From positions 372,001-436,000 of the forward strand of contig JAGQDJ010000012.1 in assembly GCA_022885665.1 (NCBI GenBank): a stretch of 64,000 nt of DNA. Direction: 5' to 3'. Within the stretch, counting starts at the first letter, position 1. The number at the start of each line of letters is the position of its first letter. This DNA comes from Triops longicaudatus. Taxonomy: Eukaryota; Arthropoda; Branchiopoda; Notostraca; Triopsidae. The notes beneath the pieces were generated by a model that was not told the DNA's origin, made no database searches, and saw only the letters and a program-made list of their open reading frames with translations. Shown piece by piece: positions 38,150 to 50,400 of this stretch. A program made the translations under genes and the position numbers.

Positions 38150-38876
38150 TTAAGATGAATTCTGCTCATGGCTGGCCTCCTGAGGCTTCATCACGTCGGG
38201 CAATTCTGGTGGAGTGGATAAAGGAGTGATATCCAAAGCTTCAAAATCTCCATTATCCATTCTGTTTCAAACATAAAAATATTAACATAACTTGAGTTAC
38301 ATTTAATTCAACATATTCCAAATGTACAAAGTCTAAATTAAAAGTACTTTTACGGAAGAAAATAATTACATAAATGGGTTGTAAACGTTTTTGTCTTTCT
38401 GACTGGCATAATGTTGAAGCAGCAAAGATATTTAAATAGGCGTGTTCAATAGGCTTTTACGGTGGTTTGGAAGTTCAAATCAAAATTTAAATTTGCAGAA
38501 GTTTAAGAAAATAACAGTACCGGTAGGCTAGGCCAACGCAGGCCGGACTCTGTGCTCTTGCTGCAACGGATGTCAAGCCATAATCCGAGAGAGTGAGATG
38601 ATCTTCCATTATGCGGTCGTCTTTAAACAGTCTCTGATTTTCAGGCGCAACTTTCGTGATTCCTAACAGAAATTTAATATAACTAACCGACTTAGCCATT
38701 CAAGACACTGTACTACCTTGAATAATTTTCTTCAGTTCTAAAACAGGAGTGGTTTCCTTTGCATCGGTAAAGATCGTAACTTTCTTCCGCCTAATCATTA
38801 AGAAAACATCCTAGAAAGCAAAACAATGAGTGACATACGGCTAGCTCATCTATAGGTAAGCATGACGGGTTACCAT
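38150..38876 (-). CDS. ELOB: Elongin B
   Basis: Four exons (38874-38876, 38717-38810, 38521-38662, 38150-38261) give 116 aa; human ELOB is 118. Elongin B is a ubiquitin-like protein that pairs with elongin C in Pol II elongation factor SIII and in Cullin 2/5 ubiquitin ligases. The first exon holds only the ATG and is followed at once by a donor, so DVFLMIRRKKVTIFTDAKE starts exon 2. Further family stretches are ENQRLFKDDRIMEDHLTL, ARAQSPACVGLAYR and the tail LSTPPELPDVMKPQ. The gene is divergent from ADK, about 410 bp apart. Confidence 0.95.
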
Positions 38877-39287
38877 TTCGAGAAGCAGTAAAAGTCCTCT
38901 CAATGGAGGACACGGTAAATAAGCTAGAAGTTAAATATAAATTTTCGATTATATTTTCGAAAATTTTATATAGCTAGATGCCGAAACGTGTTGTCACTTT
39001 CTGCAGTATATTGACAACAGCCCCGTAGCGGCCAAAATGCAAAACCACGTCTTGCTCGTGTACCCAATAACACCTACCGGTGGTAAAGCATATTTCATTA
39101 GGTTTCAAACTTTCCCATCGCACAGCCTTAAATGATATCGATACTTTGTGTGTCAACTTTTAATTATCGATTCTAAACTAGGCTATAAATTTTAACGCAC
39201 GTGTACATTTGTTTCTCTTTGGTAATAGCAACTGTGTGAGTAAGGTGAACTGGTTACTTGTCTTGGTTCCTGTTAAATATTTACAAC

Positions 39288-41148
39288 ATGTCTAATTCTT
39301 TGAGGTAGGATGCAGTGTTTCTTACAAATTTACCATTTGTATATCCTTCTTACTTATCAACTAGTTTTCAAGTTTTTTTTTAAGAAAATATTTTTTAGTA
39401 AGTGATATTTTCCAAAGTGACGGTCAAATTAATTTTGTATTTTGTTTATTCCAGGGAGTCAATGATTATTGGCATGTGTAATCCCTTGTTGGACATCTCA
39501 GCGAATGCCGACAATGCTTTCTTGGAGAAATACGAACTTTTGCCCAACAATGCTATTTTAGCCGATGCGAAACACAAACCCTTGTACGACGAATTAGTTG
39601 TCAAGTTCCCGGTCGATTACATTGCAGGAGGTTCTGGCCAAAATGCGATGCGAGTAGCACAGTGGGTTCTCCAGAAACCCCAAGTTACCGTATTTATGGG
39701 CTGTGTGGGCAAAGACAAGTACAGAACGATTTTGGAACAGAAAGCCCGCGAAGATGGTGTAAACGTACGCTATCAGTCAACAGATAAAGAACCTACTGGT
39801 TAAGAAGCTTTGAAATGGATATTTGCTATTTGTCAACTATTTTTTATTCAATTACAGGAACATGTGCGGTACTGATAACCGGAAACGGAACTAATCGGTC
39901 GTTATGTGCAAACCTCGCCGCTGCCAACTGCTTTACTAAAGAGCATATCGAAGTACCGGACAACAAGGCTTTGATTGAACAAGCCAGCTTTTACTACATT
40001 ACAGTACTGATACTTTGTTTTTTTTTCTTACAAAAAAAAAGACAATCCAATCCTGATGAACATTTCTTATTTTCAGGGTTTCTTCTTTACCGTAAGTCCA
40101 GATACGATCGTTAGCATCGCTGAAAGTTCCCATGCAAACGAAAAGACCTTCACCATGAACTTGAGTGCTCCCTTCGTATCGCAGTTCTACAAAGAAGCAC
40201 TTATGCAAGTCTTTCCGTATGTTGATATCATCTTTGGAAACGAGACCGTAAGAAGCTTTCTTTTGATCTAGAATATAAAATGCTAAATTTAAGAATATAT
40301 TTATTTATGATAGATAACAATCGAGACTTTCGACTGTCGACGGTTTTATTGATTTACGTAGAATTTCGATTTACGTTTCATATATTGCTTTTTTATTTAT
40401 TTTCAGATGTATTTGAAACGTATTCTTTAGATTTTGTAAATTGATACCACGGAGGCTTTTCACGTGTTGCTTGATTTTAAAATCGTTACTTATACTTTAC
40501 TTCTATATAGGAAGCACAAACGTTCGCAAAGGAAATGCAATTGGATGCTAACCCCGAAGATTTGAAACTGGTTGCACTGAAGATGGCTGAGCTACCTAAG
40601 AAGAATGAGAAACGAAGCCGTTTAGTAGTTATTACCCAGGGCAAAGATCCCGTCCTTGTTGCACAAGGCATAATACTTATTATAATAAAGGATCAATTAG
40701 ATTAGTGAAGATTTCTTATTTTAGACGGACAAGTACGCGAGTTCCCCGTTGAAAAACTTGAGGCAGAGAAAATTGTCGATACAAACGGAGCTGGAGATGC
40801 GTTTGTTGGAGGTAAACCCGATTTTGTCTTTCACACTAGGGAACGCATGCTAATTATATATGTTCATTCGTTTTCTAAAATTGATTGCTGTTTATTTTTA
40901 GGAATTTGGAATTTATTTGTGAGCATTTTTAGTTCTTATAATTTTGTAGATTTTTTTTATTTTTTATTGGATGTTTAATTCGTGTATTCTTCGGTTTTTA
41001 ATTATTTATGTTTCGTCCAGGTTTCTTGGCTCAATTGGTGCAAGGTAAACCCGTGGAGGACTGTGTTAAATGCGGAATTTGGGCCGCTACACATATTATT
41101 CAACGAGACGGTTGTAATTTTGACAAAGAATTGAAATTCCAACAATAA
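39288..41148 (+). CDS. ADK: Adenosine kinase
   Basis: Seven exons (39288-39304, 39455-39798, 39858-40003, 40077-40247, 40511-40667, 40725-40811, 41021-41148) give 349 aa. The enzyme phosphorylates adenosine to AMP and keeps the methylation cycle running by removing adenosine. It is a PfkB-family ribokinase fold: the N-terminal substrate region is GMCNPLLDISANAD, the glycine pair is IAGGSGQNAMRVAQW, and the catalytic signature is DTNGAGDAFVGGFLAQL with the base Asp. The intron after 40667 starts with GC (CAAG/GCATAA) and is 57 bp; no GT donor keeps the frame. The 3' end is 101 bp from the end of convergent SENP8. Confidence 0.97.
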
Positions 41149-41249
41149 TCTGTTTTACATTTCCAACACCAGTTTTATTTTCATTTTTTATGTGCCTTAC
41201 AAGTACAAGTTGTCTGTACAAGTACAATCGTTAACACTGGAGTTTTCAA

Positions 41250-41936
41250 TCACTTCGAAGTCTTTGCTCCCTCATTGGCTATATTCGTTATAAGTAGTAA
41301 AATTTCCCTTCTCTTGTTGTCAGTATTGGAGAATGTTGACGAATTAGCCCATACTTCCAAATCTTGGTTGGCTCTTATGGCGTTTAAAACAGCATTTGTA
41401 TTGGTAATGACATGCACTCCACAGTCATATCCATTATTTTGCGAAGGACACTTCAGTTCTCTTAAGTCAACGCTCGGGAAAGACAAGTATCGAGCCATCT
41501 TGGTTGCAAGTTTCTTTGCGTTGCCTTTGTTATATCCAGCACTCGAGTCCAAGTGGAAGAATTTGCTTTGCTTTTTGTCCCAAACCAAAAGACTCCAATG
41601 AGATCCACCCGCATTCTCCAAATCGAGAGAATCATTTAGTGCCATGAAGCAGAAGTTATGAGCCATAAGTTCCAGGGGGTCCAAGATAGCTGGCAAAATC
41701 TCAGGCTCGGATAACTTAATCAACTGCGTTACTTCGGGGCTCAGGAACAATATTCGTTCATTTTCTATTTCAGGCAACTTTTCGTGTTCGAGGTATTCAA
41801 AGTAAAAGCCAATAATGTTGTCGTTCAGCCAATATGGTCCTTTTAAGAGACTTAGGTCTGATTCACGTAAGAGTACATTGTGATAGTCCAGGACAAAAGA
41901 TTTGTGATTCGACATTTTGCAAGCTGGGATGCGCAA
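41250..41936 (-). CDS. SENP8: SENP8/NEDP1 NEDD8-specific protease
   Basis: A single-exon gene of 228 aa (or 221 from the second ATG). SENP8 is a C48 cysteine protease that matures NEDD8 and removes it from non-cullin targets. The triad is visible: His in GGSHWSLLVW, Asp in FHLDSSAGY, and Cys in QNNGYDCGVHVITNT with the oxyanion Gln just before. The N-terminal WLNDNIIGFYFEYL motif is typical. It is convergent with ADK and divergent from HIBCH (about 320 bp between starts). Confidence 0.95.
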   Translation of the reverse strand: MRIPACKMSNHKSFVLDYHNVLLRESDLSLLKGPYWLNDNIIGFYFEYLEHEKLPEIENERILFLSPEVTQLIKLSEPEILPAILDPLELMAHNFCFMALNDSLDLENAGGSHWSLLVWDKKQSKFFHLDSSAGYNKGNAKKLATKMARYLSFPSVDLRELKCPSQNNGYDCGVHVITNTNAVLNAIRANQDLEVWANSSTFSNTDNKRREILLLITNIANEGAKTSK

Positions 41937-42256
41937 GTTGAGCTTCGCGCGTCGCTTTTAGCTGTATTTTCAAGTTTTCGCTGTATAAGTGCGAAACTAG
42001 CGCCAGCCAACGTTGATGGTGCTATTGTGATATCCGTCTCCTAGATTTCAGAGTAAAAATTCTAGAACAAAGAAGCAGGTGAGTTTCATAAGTTCTGTTG
42101 TAGTGTTATTTTATCACAAAGTGATAACACCAACACTGTCTTCTGCGGTTGTCAGTTTGTAAAACGTAGAATGATCGAGATTACGTCTTATTTATCCTCA
42201 TACTTGTTTGTAGGTGGGGTTACTGCCGTCATTCGAAGCGCGTTTTTTGAATTACT
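41937..42256. promoter_or_regulatory. Shared promoter region of SENP8 and HIBCH
   Basis: About 320 bp between two outward-reading start codons. The middle is GC-richer (cttcgcgcgtcgctttt; aactagcgccagcc). An acceptor-like site lies before the HIBCH start (ttgtag/GTGGGG), so HIBCH may have a non-coding first exon within this gap. Confidence 0.5.
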
Positions 42257-43842
42257 ATGCGTATGCAAGCCTTTACTCGCATAGTTTGGCAGCCTCTCCG
42301 GTTCATGTCCAGCGCAAATGCCAGCGGATATGAGGCTTCTAATCCTGCTGCAAACAATAACGACCCGGAGAGAGGTCACGGCGTAGAAAAGATTAATCCA
42401 ATCCAGGACGTCCTTGTCGAAGAAATTGGCAACAAGGGAGTTATCACCCTCAACCGTCCGAAAGCTTTGAACGCGTTGACGTTGCCAATGATACGAGCCA
42501 TTCATCCTGCGCTTTTGAAATGGGACAAGAGCGATAAGTCCATGATATTTATCAAAGGCGCTGGTGGCAAAGCCTTTTGTGCAGGTTAAAAAATAAATAA
42601 ATAAGAAAATAATAATAAATAGAAAATCAGCATGTCATTGTATTCTTTAATTTTTCAGGTGGAGATGTCAGAGCCATTGTAGAATCGGCAAATGAAAGCT
42701 CCAAATTGAAATCCGATTTTTTCCGAGAAGAATACCGCTTGAATTACTTAATTTCGAAACTCAAGACGCCTTATGTTGCCCTTATTGATGGAATTGTAAT
42801 GGGTGGTGGTGTGGGTTTGTCAGTACATGGAATGCATCGCATCGCTACAGAAAGAACTGTCTTTTCTATGCCTGAAACGGCGATTGGGTTTATTCCTGAC
42901 ATTGGCGGATCCTACTTTTTGCCCAGATTACAAGGCAAACTGGGCTTATTCTTAGGATTAACTGGTTATAGACTGAAAGGTAACCTTTTTTTAAATCTTA
43001 ATTGCCATCTTATAGTTTTCACTTAATTTTATTGACTAGCTTCTTATTTGATTTCTTTACGTTGTTTATTTATTCATTTTTATTTATGCATTTTATCGTA
43101 TTTCTTTATTTTTATATGCAGTTTTATTTTCTGTCTATTTATTCAATCTTGGTGGTCATCGTTGGTAGAAGCTGTATTTGTTGATCTTTTTTTTTCTGTT
43201 TGTTACTATTATAAGGATTGGACGTGTATCATGCCGGAATAGCGAACCATATCTTAGGGAGCGAGAATCTGAAATATTTAGATGAGGAGTTGCTTTCCCT
43301 GAAACCAAATCCCCAAACTCTCGACTTGGAGCGCACTTTGGGCATGTATACGAAAGATTTTGTAAGCCAGGGACCGGAGTTTTCACTGAAACCACACATG
43401 GACCTGATCAATCACTGCTTCGGGGCGTCTAGCGTCGAAGAGATTGTAAGCGAGCTTGCCAAGGATGGCTCGAGCTTTGCTAAGCAAACGCTGGACACTT
43501 TGAAAAAAATGTCGCCGACGTCGCTGAAGTTGTCATTGAAAGCCTACGAGGAAGGAAAAACTAAAAGTTTGAAAGAATGTCTCCAAATGGAGTATCGGGT
43601 GTCGCAACGCATTGTGGCTAGCAATGATATGCATGAAGGTGAGTTTGTAATACACCATCAATGTTTTAACAAAGAAATGAAACACAAATAACGTTTTCTG
43701 TGGCAATGTAGGTGTCCGAGCCCTTTTGATCGACAAAGACCAGAATCCTAAATGGAAACCTAGCCGGCTGGGAGACGTTCACGAAGATCTTGTAAACTCG
43801 TACTTCAAGGCACTACCTTCTGAGCAAGAGTTAGTGCTCTGA
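42257..43842 (+). CDS. HIBCH: 3-hydroxyisobutyryl-CoA hydrolase, mitochondrial
   Basis: Four exons (42257-42584, 42659-42979, 43216-43638, 43712-43842) give 400 aa. HIBCH hydrolyses 3-hydroxyisobutyryl-CoA in valine breakdown in the mitochondrial matrix. The N-terminus (MRMQAFTRIVWQPLRFMSS) is basic and amphipathic, as for a mitochondrial presequence. The crotonase core is clear: GVITLNRPKALNALTLPMI, the oxyanion GGKAFCAGGDVRA, DGIVMGGGVGLSVHG, and the catalytic Glu/Asp region MPETAIGFIPDIGGS. The C-terminal part covers the HIBCH-specific lobe. Confidence 0.96.
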
Positions 43843-44725
43843 GTTTTTAATCTATTTTGTTAATTTTGAGAATAGCAATAGAGTGGTCATGTTTTCAGAA
43901 ACAGTCTTTTTTTTATTAAAGTCGCAGATATGTTACAATTGAGCCCCCTCTCTGTGCGAAACCTTTGTATCTGACACCTTCTTTACACATGACACATTTA
44001 CTCCTTTACTCTGAAACATTTATACGATTCGGGACCTTAAAAAATGTACACTTTTTGCCGACAACTTTGCTGCAGTGGTGTTCGTTATGACGAGACTCTA
44101 CGGTATGAAGTCCAATTTTTAAGTCCATTCTCTTTTTAAGTTAAACTCCAAGAAACTCGACAAGCTTTGAAGTGAATTCAACCCAATTTAACATTCTAGA
44201 GTGAAACACATCCCAAGTCAATATTTAACAAAGGTGAATTTAAGTCTAGATGTAAATGAAATCCCTTGGCCTTGCTCTGCTATCGATGCGCTCAACACAG
44301 ACAATAGGTTTATAGTTTCTATACAACAAGAACATTATGATTAATAGCTCAAAGCCTTTCTTCTCACACTTTGCCTCCCAAAAAAATCGGTCCCATTCGT
44401 TACCTCCCGTAGGAAAAATTCCTTGAACCTGCCTTCCGGGTCATTTACCGACGAGGTCGTCTATGTGGCGTCACCATAGTAGCTCCACCCACTATGACGA
44501 CGACATTCCAAGTTCCGCCTATGCTGTTTACTTTGCTGTGTTTAGTGCATTTTTCCTGGCCCGAAATGTTCACTGACAGTAGTCCAAAACCAGGGAGTTA
44601 GATAACACCGATAAACTAAAATATCGTCCCTAAAAGTGCTTTGATAAGAATTGGTTGTGCTTCCAAAGTCCGTTGCCATTCAGTGGTGAAATTATAATTT
44701 TTGTGGTCGTTGCACTGTTTTGACC
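43843..44725. other. Intergenic, HIBCH to TGOLN2-like gene
   Basis: About 880 bp. It contains one eroded Tigger-like end (GTTCGTTATGACGAGACTCTACGGT, about 44082-44106) and the upstream region of the next gene. No ORF or RNA gene is supported. Confidence 0.45.
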
Positions 44726-46343
44726 ATGGCCGAGTACTTCTCACACCTCACAATGCTTAAGTTCCACATACTTCTGCTTTTAGCAGCTAGCTGTGTTGCA
44801 GCACCTCTTCCAGGCGCCCACGGTAATTCGTCTCTTCAAAACGAGAGCCCTGTGGTCATAAAATTTGAGAACGAAACCAATCTCGATTTTTTAAACAGAA
44901 TAAAAGATAAGTGCTCTCAGTTTCAGCCTCAAGTTGTGCTGGACGCTTGTAAAGCTAAACAGGACCAGACATGTAACTTAGCTGTCAATTTAATGACTCT
45001 AGCTTGCCAAAAGTATCCCGACATGGATGTGCCTCAGGATGTAAAAATCGAGGTTAAAGCAAATGAAAGCTTGTGTACAGAGCTCAAAAGCTCGAAAACA
45101 CAAAATTTTTTCCTTTTGCTAAGCATGGGCAAGAAACCGGGGTCTATAAATCTAAATTTTACGGATCTTTGGAAGTTGAACGATAATTGCGAAAGTATTT
45201 GCAAAGGTACACCAGAATTATGTCGCAATGCCTTGCACACGATTAAACTCATAGAAACGTATTTTATGAGTTCTTTAACGTCAACAAGCTCTGCTGTACC
45301 CGAAGAAGAACTTGTGCCATCAAAGGCGTCTGCCGGTACTATAATGGCAAATACTCCGAGTCTTACAAACACGAAAGAACCATTTAAACCAAGCATTCCA
45401 AGCAGTACTACTGTAGTGAGCTCTGCACCTAAAGCTGACGTTCAGCAGACTTCATCTGCCGAGAAATCAAGCTCGATTGCTGGCAACAAAATTCCGCTTT
45501 CGTCCTCTTCGGTTGTCGGTACTGGAGACCAAGTTTCGTCGTCGAAGAATCCAATGGCTGTCAGCGCCAATGACGTATTGGGCGAAGATCCGGATTACGT
45601 GGAACCACCGCCGATGCCAGACGTTCCTATAACGAACGATGACGACGAAAATCAGGAAAACCAGCCAGTTCTGGAGGACAAAGAAGACCAAGAGCAACCG
45701 ATAGACCGTGACGATGATTTGGATGAGGATCAGCTGGCAGATCCCAATACGCAGTCCGAAGAAGCGGTTAAACAGGAATTGATGCCCAAAGAAGCTGTAC
45801 CTAACCGAGTTGCTGGTATAGATGGCGTTTTTCTAATCAAATAAATTTTATATTAGTATTTTTCCTGCTCTAGAGCCTCATATGAAAACGTCCACGTATG
45901 CTATTGGAGAAACAGCCGAGGATACACACTTTTTTGTGTATTTTCTGGTTGCGTTAGTTCTGACGATTACGGGTTACTTAGCCTTCCATAACAAACACAA
46001 GGTAATCAGCGAGTATTCAGTTAGTTTTTTTCTATTAATCTTCGGAGAGAGCATGTTTCTTATGTCTTTGGTTACGGAATCATAACTCTTTTTTTAATAG
46101 GATTAGCATTTTAGAAAATGCACGGAGATAATGTTAATATGAATTAAATTTATTATGTATCAGCTTTAATTTACGTACCTTTTGTTTCTATTGAAGATTC
46201 TTGCGCTTCTATTGGAAGGACGCCGAAGACGAGTGACAAGTACGCGAAGTGGGCGGTCGGCTGCTTACCGGAAGTTGGATAGTAATTTGGAAGAAGTGAT
46301 GACTTCTTCGCGAAAAGCTGGAGCAAGTGATATCATTTATTGA
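44726..46343 (+). CDS. TGN38/TGOLN2-like type I membrane protein
   Basis: Exons 44726-45815, 45874-46001 and 46197-46343 join in phase to 454 aa. The ATG (gaccATGG context) starts a signal peptide (MLKFHILLLLAASCVAA core). A luminal Cys-containing helical part follows, then a long S/T- then D/E/Q-rich stalk, one membrane helix (FFVYFLVALVLTITGYLAF) and a basic tail. The tail KILALLLEGRRRR...AYRKLD recalls the TGOLN2/KCT2 family, and YRKL fits the YxxPhi signal for cycling between the trans-Golgi network and plasma membrane. The first intron (58 bp) removes a stop codon at 45842. Assignment rests on layout and tail; the luminal part is not recognised. Confidence 0.68.
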
Positions 46344-47433
46344 GCACTGCTTGAGAAAGCTATTTATTCATTGAGTTTGTACACACTATAATTGGACTGC
46401 GATTCCAACTTGGTTTTGTTAAAATGTTGAATATACTGCAGTGCTTTGCGTTATCTTGTTGGAAGGAGAAAGCTAACTTTTAAGGAAAAAAGATTGTTTC
46501 CCTGTATCTAAAGTTTTCGGTAGGATGCCCGCAACTATGAAAGTGTGATAAATCCATCGCCTGGAATACTTTTTGCAATATATTTCTTGCTTTCGTTTTC
46601 TGTTTCCTTAACCAATCTTTTGTAATTTTCTGCAAGTTTTTTCACAGTAAAGAGATAGCATAATACATAGATTTTCTGAACTTTTATTTTTTTCAGTACT
46701 ATCTTTCTCGATTTCGGCTTTCAGAATCGAACGTAGGCTTCCCTAAGGCGTAGATTGTGTGTTTTCCCGCGCTTCTAACACGATTGGATTTTATTTGCTT
46801 TTATTTTTTTCTATTTTCTTTTTGGTAGTAGTTCCTGCAGTTTAAATTCGAACCACGCCATCTCACAAGTGCATCGTCGACTGCCGCTTTCATGCTGAAT
46901 GCTTTTTGGCATACAGCATGACAGCGAGACTCCAACCACCCACCCCGAATCAAAATCCTGGCTACAGGCCTGCATTAGACACCATATAAAAAAGTTGACA
47001 GTTTTGGCAACCGAAAAGAAACAACGTATTTTTTTTTTTTACTAAAATTGTGATACAGCCACGGTAATGGAAAAATTCTACTGCACGCCCATTCCAGTAA
47101 AAAAAAAAAAAAAAATAAATAATAAAAATAAATAATAAATCTATAAGTAATAATAATTAAAGTCCAAAAGGTGGAGCTGGAAAAAAAAAGAAGCCCTGGA
47201 ACTAAATGAGCACGCCTGCGGTAGTCGCAAATAAGCCCGTCAAATGACTCGACTTAAAAACGAAGAAAATGAATTGCTGATTGCAAACGTATTTTTACAC
47301 TGTTTTGTTAATATTAGTTAGTTACATAATAATATTGTGAAACAAAAGTGTAATGTCTACATTACAACATCTCATAACAAATAACCTGTTATAGATTATA
47401 ATTACAAAAATTAAAGATTCCACGACAGTGGCG
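46344..47433. other. Convergent intergenic region, no gene seen
   Basis: About 1.1 kb between the TGOLN2-like and guanylate cyclase 3' ends. It holds A-rich tracts (47101-47150) and a short perfect inverted repeat CATGCTG/CAGCATG at about 46890-46920. No ORF, tRNA or transposon is recognised. Confidence 0.45.
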
Positions 47434-50400
47434 TCACCCAGCGTTCGTGATGAGGTCTTCATCGGTATGATTCGAACTCGTGCTTCGTTCGCGAATTAGC
47501 CAGTAGGTTAACATCTCACCTTTCCCCTAATAAAATTGATTCATATTATTTTGTTAAGTTCTTGAAAGTGTGTAAAAATCGTTTTACTTTGACTGCAATA
47601 GTTCCTCTTAATTCGGTATCAAAACTTGTCTTCAAATGTGTGTGCGCATCGTGAGAAATGTGAACTTTGCCGGGCTTTAGTTAGAAAATAAATGCCTAGT
47701 AGTTAAATCTACGTGAGGTGATTAATGGTTACCAGCGATGACGTTTGCATTCGTGCAGCAGTATTGACCGTATCTCCGAATAAACAATATCTAGGCATTT
47801 TCCTTCCGACCACGCCCGCCACGACGGATCCCACATGAATACCTAAACTCGAAAGAATATAATGGCCACCGGAATGTCGCATAGAAATCTTCAAAGTAGC
47901 CCACAGGATTTTACAAAGATCCTGTATATCTCTTACCTATTTTGAGCCTGACTTGCATTCCTTGCGGTAATCCCTCCATGGTCTCACCGACTTCACGAAT
48001 TCCCAACGCAACACGCGCAACGTCCGTGGGATGTGTGTCGTTTTCGTCCGGAGCTCCACCAACTACCATGTAAACTGCGCCTACCGTTTCTACCTAAAGC
48101 CAGAAAAATAAATACTTATTGCCAGAAATTTAAAAAGGGAGTAATGCACTTTTAAGACAAAACATCACATATTCAAACATGAAAAGGAAGGATTTAAGGT
48201 TTTAGCCGAAGCGAAACGAAAGGTGTTTGTTTTCAGGAATGAGGCACGCAAATGTAATGAAAGAATAGGGTGCATGTTAGGCAATCGAAAAACTAACTTT
48301 GTAGACTTTGTGTTCGTCGACTATAGCGTCGAAACGGGAAAACACGGTATTGAGACATGCCATGGCGTCCCATGCATTGGATTCAGTCATTTCGCTAAAT
48401 TGAGCCAGTTCAATGAAGAGGATTGTCACGAAGCTGAAAGACTGGCAAGTGTCCACGGGATCGATGCCACTACGGAGCTTGTCGGCCACGGATTGGGGAA
48501 TCATCGAATACAACAGTCGGTCACCACGCTGCTTCCAAGAATCTTGTAATTCGTACAAGCCCTGCAACTCCACCGAACGCTTCTCCGCATTCTCATACAT
48601 TTCTTCCAGTCTATATAATTATAATAATAGAATTGAGAGACAAACAAAACTAACGCGAGATACACAAAACTTTATGAAACAAAAGCAAATAGGACTACTA
48701 GAAAAATGGTAAAAACACTACAAAAACATTAAAAAAGTGAAAAATACAAAAGTATTTTTATATTTATATTTTTCAAATAATCAATACTATTTTATGAACT
48801 TACTTCTGAACGTTTTTAATTTTTTTCGAGAAACTTTTAATCTAGTTTCTACCCATTTTCGAATTATAGCCTATTTCATCTCTTGTTTTGACTGAACATT
48901 TTTGTTTTAGGTATATTGCCTGGAATTGTGCTGCCATCCAGAAAGAACCATTTCTCTGCCCAATCCATGGAGACTCAAGTCGTTCAAGTACAGATTTAAG
49001 TCGATCATATCATACAAATTGTTTAACCTATTAGAGTTCAAAACACACATTAGGCAATAACTTAATTTGTTGCGAACGTATGGCTTACAAAGGATTGCAA
49101 ACGAAGAAAATAGCATCCCAGTCGTCAAGAAAACGCATTTGACCTTGTAATAAAATACGTTTTTGTTTTTCTTGATCCGCCGATTCGGATAGTGGTCCAA
49201 CTTCCAGTTCGCAGTGTACTTTTTGCAAATAAAATATCTACGTGCAATGAAAAGAGACTCCTCAAAAGAGTTAAGGGAGATAATTCAGAAATAAATGGAC
49301 ATGTAAAGTGTAGTTACGTTGTCCCAGGTAATGGGCATTCGCGGTCTTCGCATTCGAGCCACTGAATTAACGTCTCGGCCGATGAAGTTCTCTCCAGCGA
49401 ACATTTGAAGGATTTGTTTTCCGGCCGATATGATGTGCACATTTCTGTCGAAGACTAAAGCGAAGGGAAACAGCTGAAGAAGAATTCCTCTAGGGACACC
49501 GGGTAAGTCTCTAGGTCCTATGCCGCTGGAGTTTCTTCGCCGGGAAAGGTAATCCGTGTTGTCAAAGAACAGCCGGAACTGCATATGATGGGTGGACTCG
49601 TTACCTTCCATTGACACGGACGATTTCTTATTGATGAGCTGCACTCGCAGTGTAATGTTATAAAAGTCGTGAGCAATTTGGAGCAGCTGGCCTGACAATA
49701 AATAGATAATGAAAAAACTTATAAAACGTAATTAACATGTACACAAATTTGAAATGCCGCGGAAAATTATAAAATGTGGATAAATACCATTTACTTCATG
49801 CTTGAATTTTTGTTATTGCAGTTGAGACTTGGGTCAAGGGTAACATTTCACTCGTTTCCTATGACTTACCCACGAGGTACGTTTCGAAGCCTTGTCTCGT
49901 GGTTCTGTAATTAAGTACCACGCCATCCGCCAGCTCTTCGGACACGTACATGGAGGGGCTTCTCATCTTAGGGTAAATGAATCTCATTTGGGAATGAATG
50001 TTATCGATCCCGTTTAAGAAGTCACAAAAGTATCGGCCGCAAACCTGGCACAAGTGTTCTTCGGGTTAGTTTCGAATAGTTTATTCGCCCTTTAGGGATA
50101 AATCATGCTTTATGGAGAATCGATAGCTGGTCAACCAAACCAGTCTCCCCTTAACCTTTTTTTTTTGTCGGACACCATTTCCTTTTTCCGTTCCAAAGTT
50201 GGAAGAAAAGGTAGAAATTACTGTCTTTGTTCTAACTCGAAGTACTTTTTGGCCGGCGAAATAGTCAAAAAAGACAAAAAAATAAATTTGGTTCTCTTTT
50301 TTCCCTCGTTTTCGGGATTGTAGCATGGTAAAGGTGGTCAATTTACCTTGATGAATTTATCGTACCCATGGTGACTGAAGAAACGGACAAAGCAGCGTCC

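Noticed and set aside
38974..39156. Leftward 60-codon ORF between ELOB and ADK
   Set aside because: It has no in-frame ATG, a stop two codons before its TTG start, and no match; it lies in the shared promoter region.
46890..46920. Inverted repeat CATGCTG/CAGCATG as a possible microRNA hairpin
   Set aside because: The whole hairpin is only about 30 bp, too short for a microRNA precursor, and has no extended stem.
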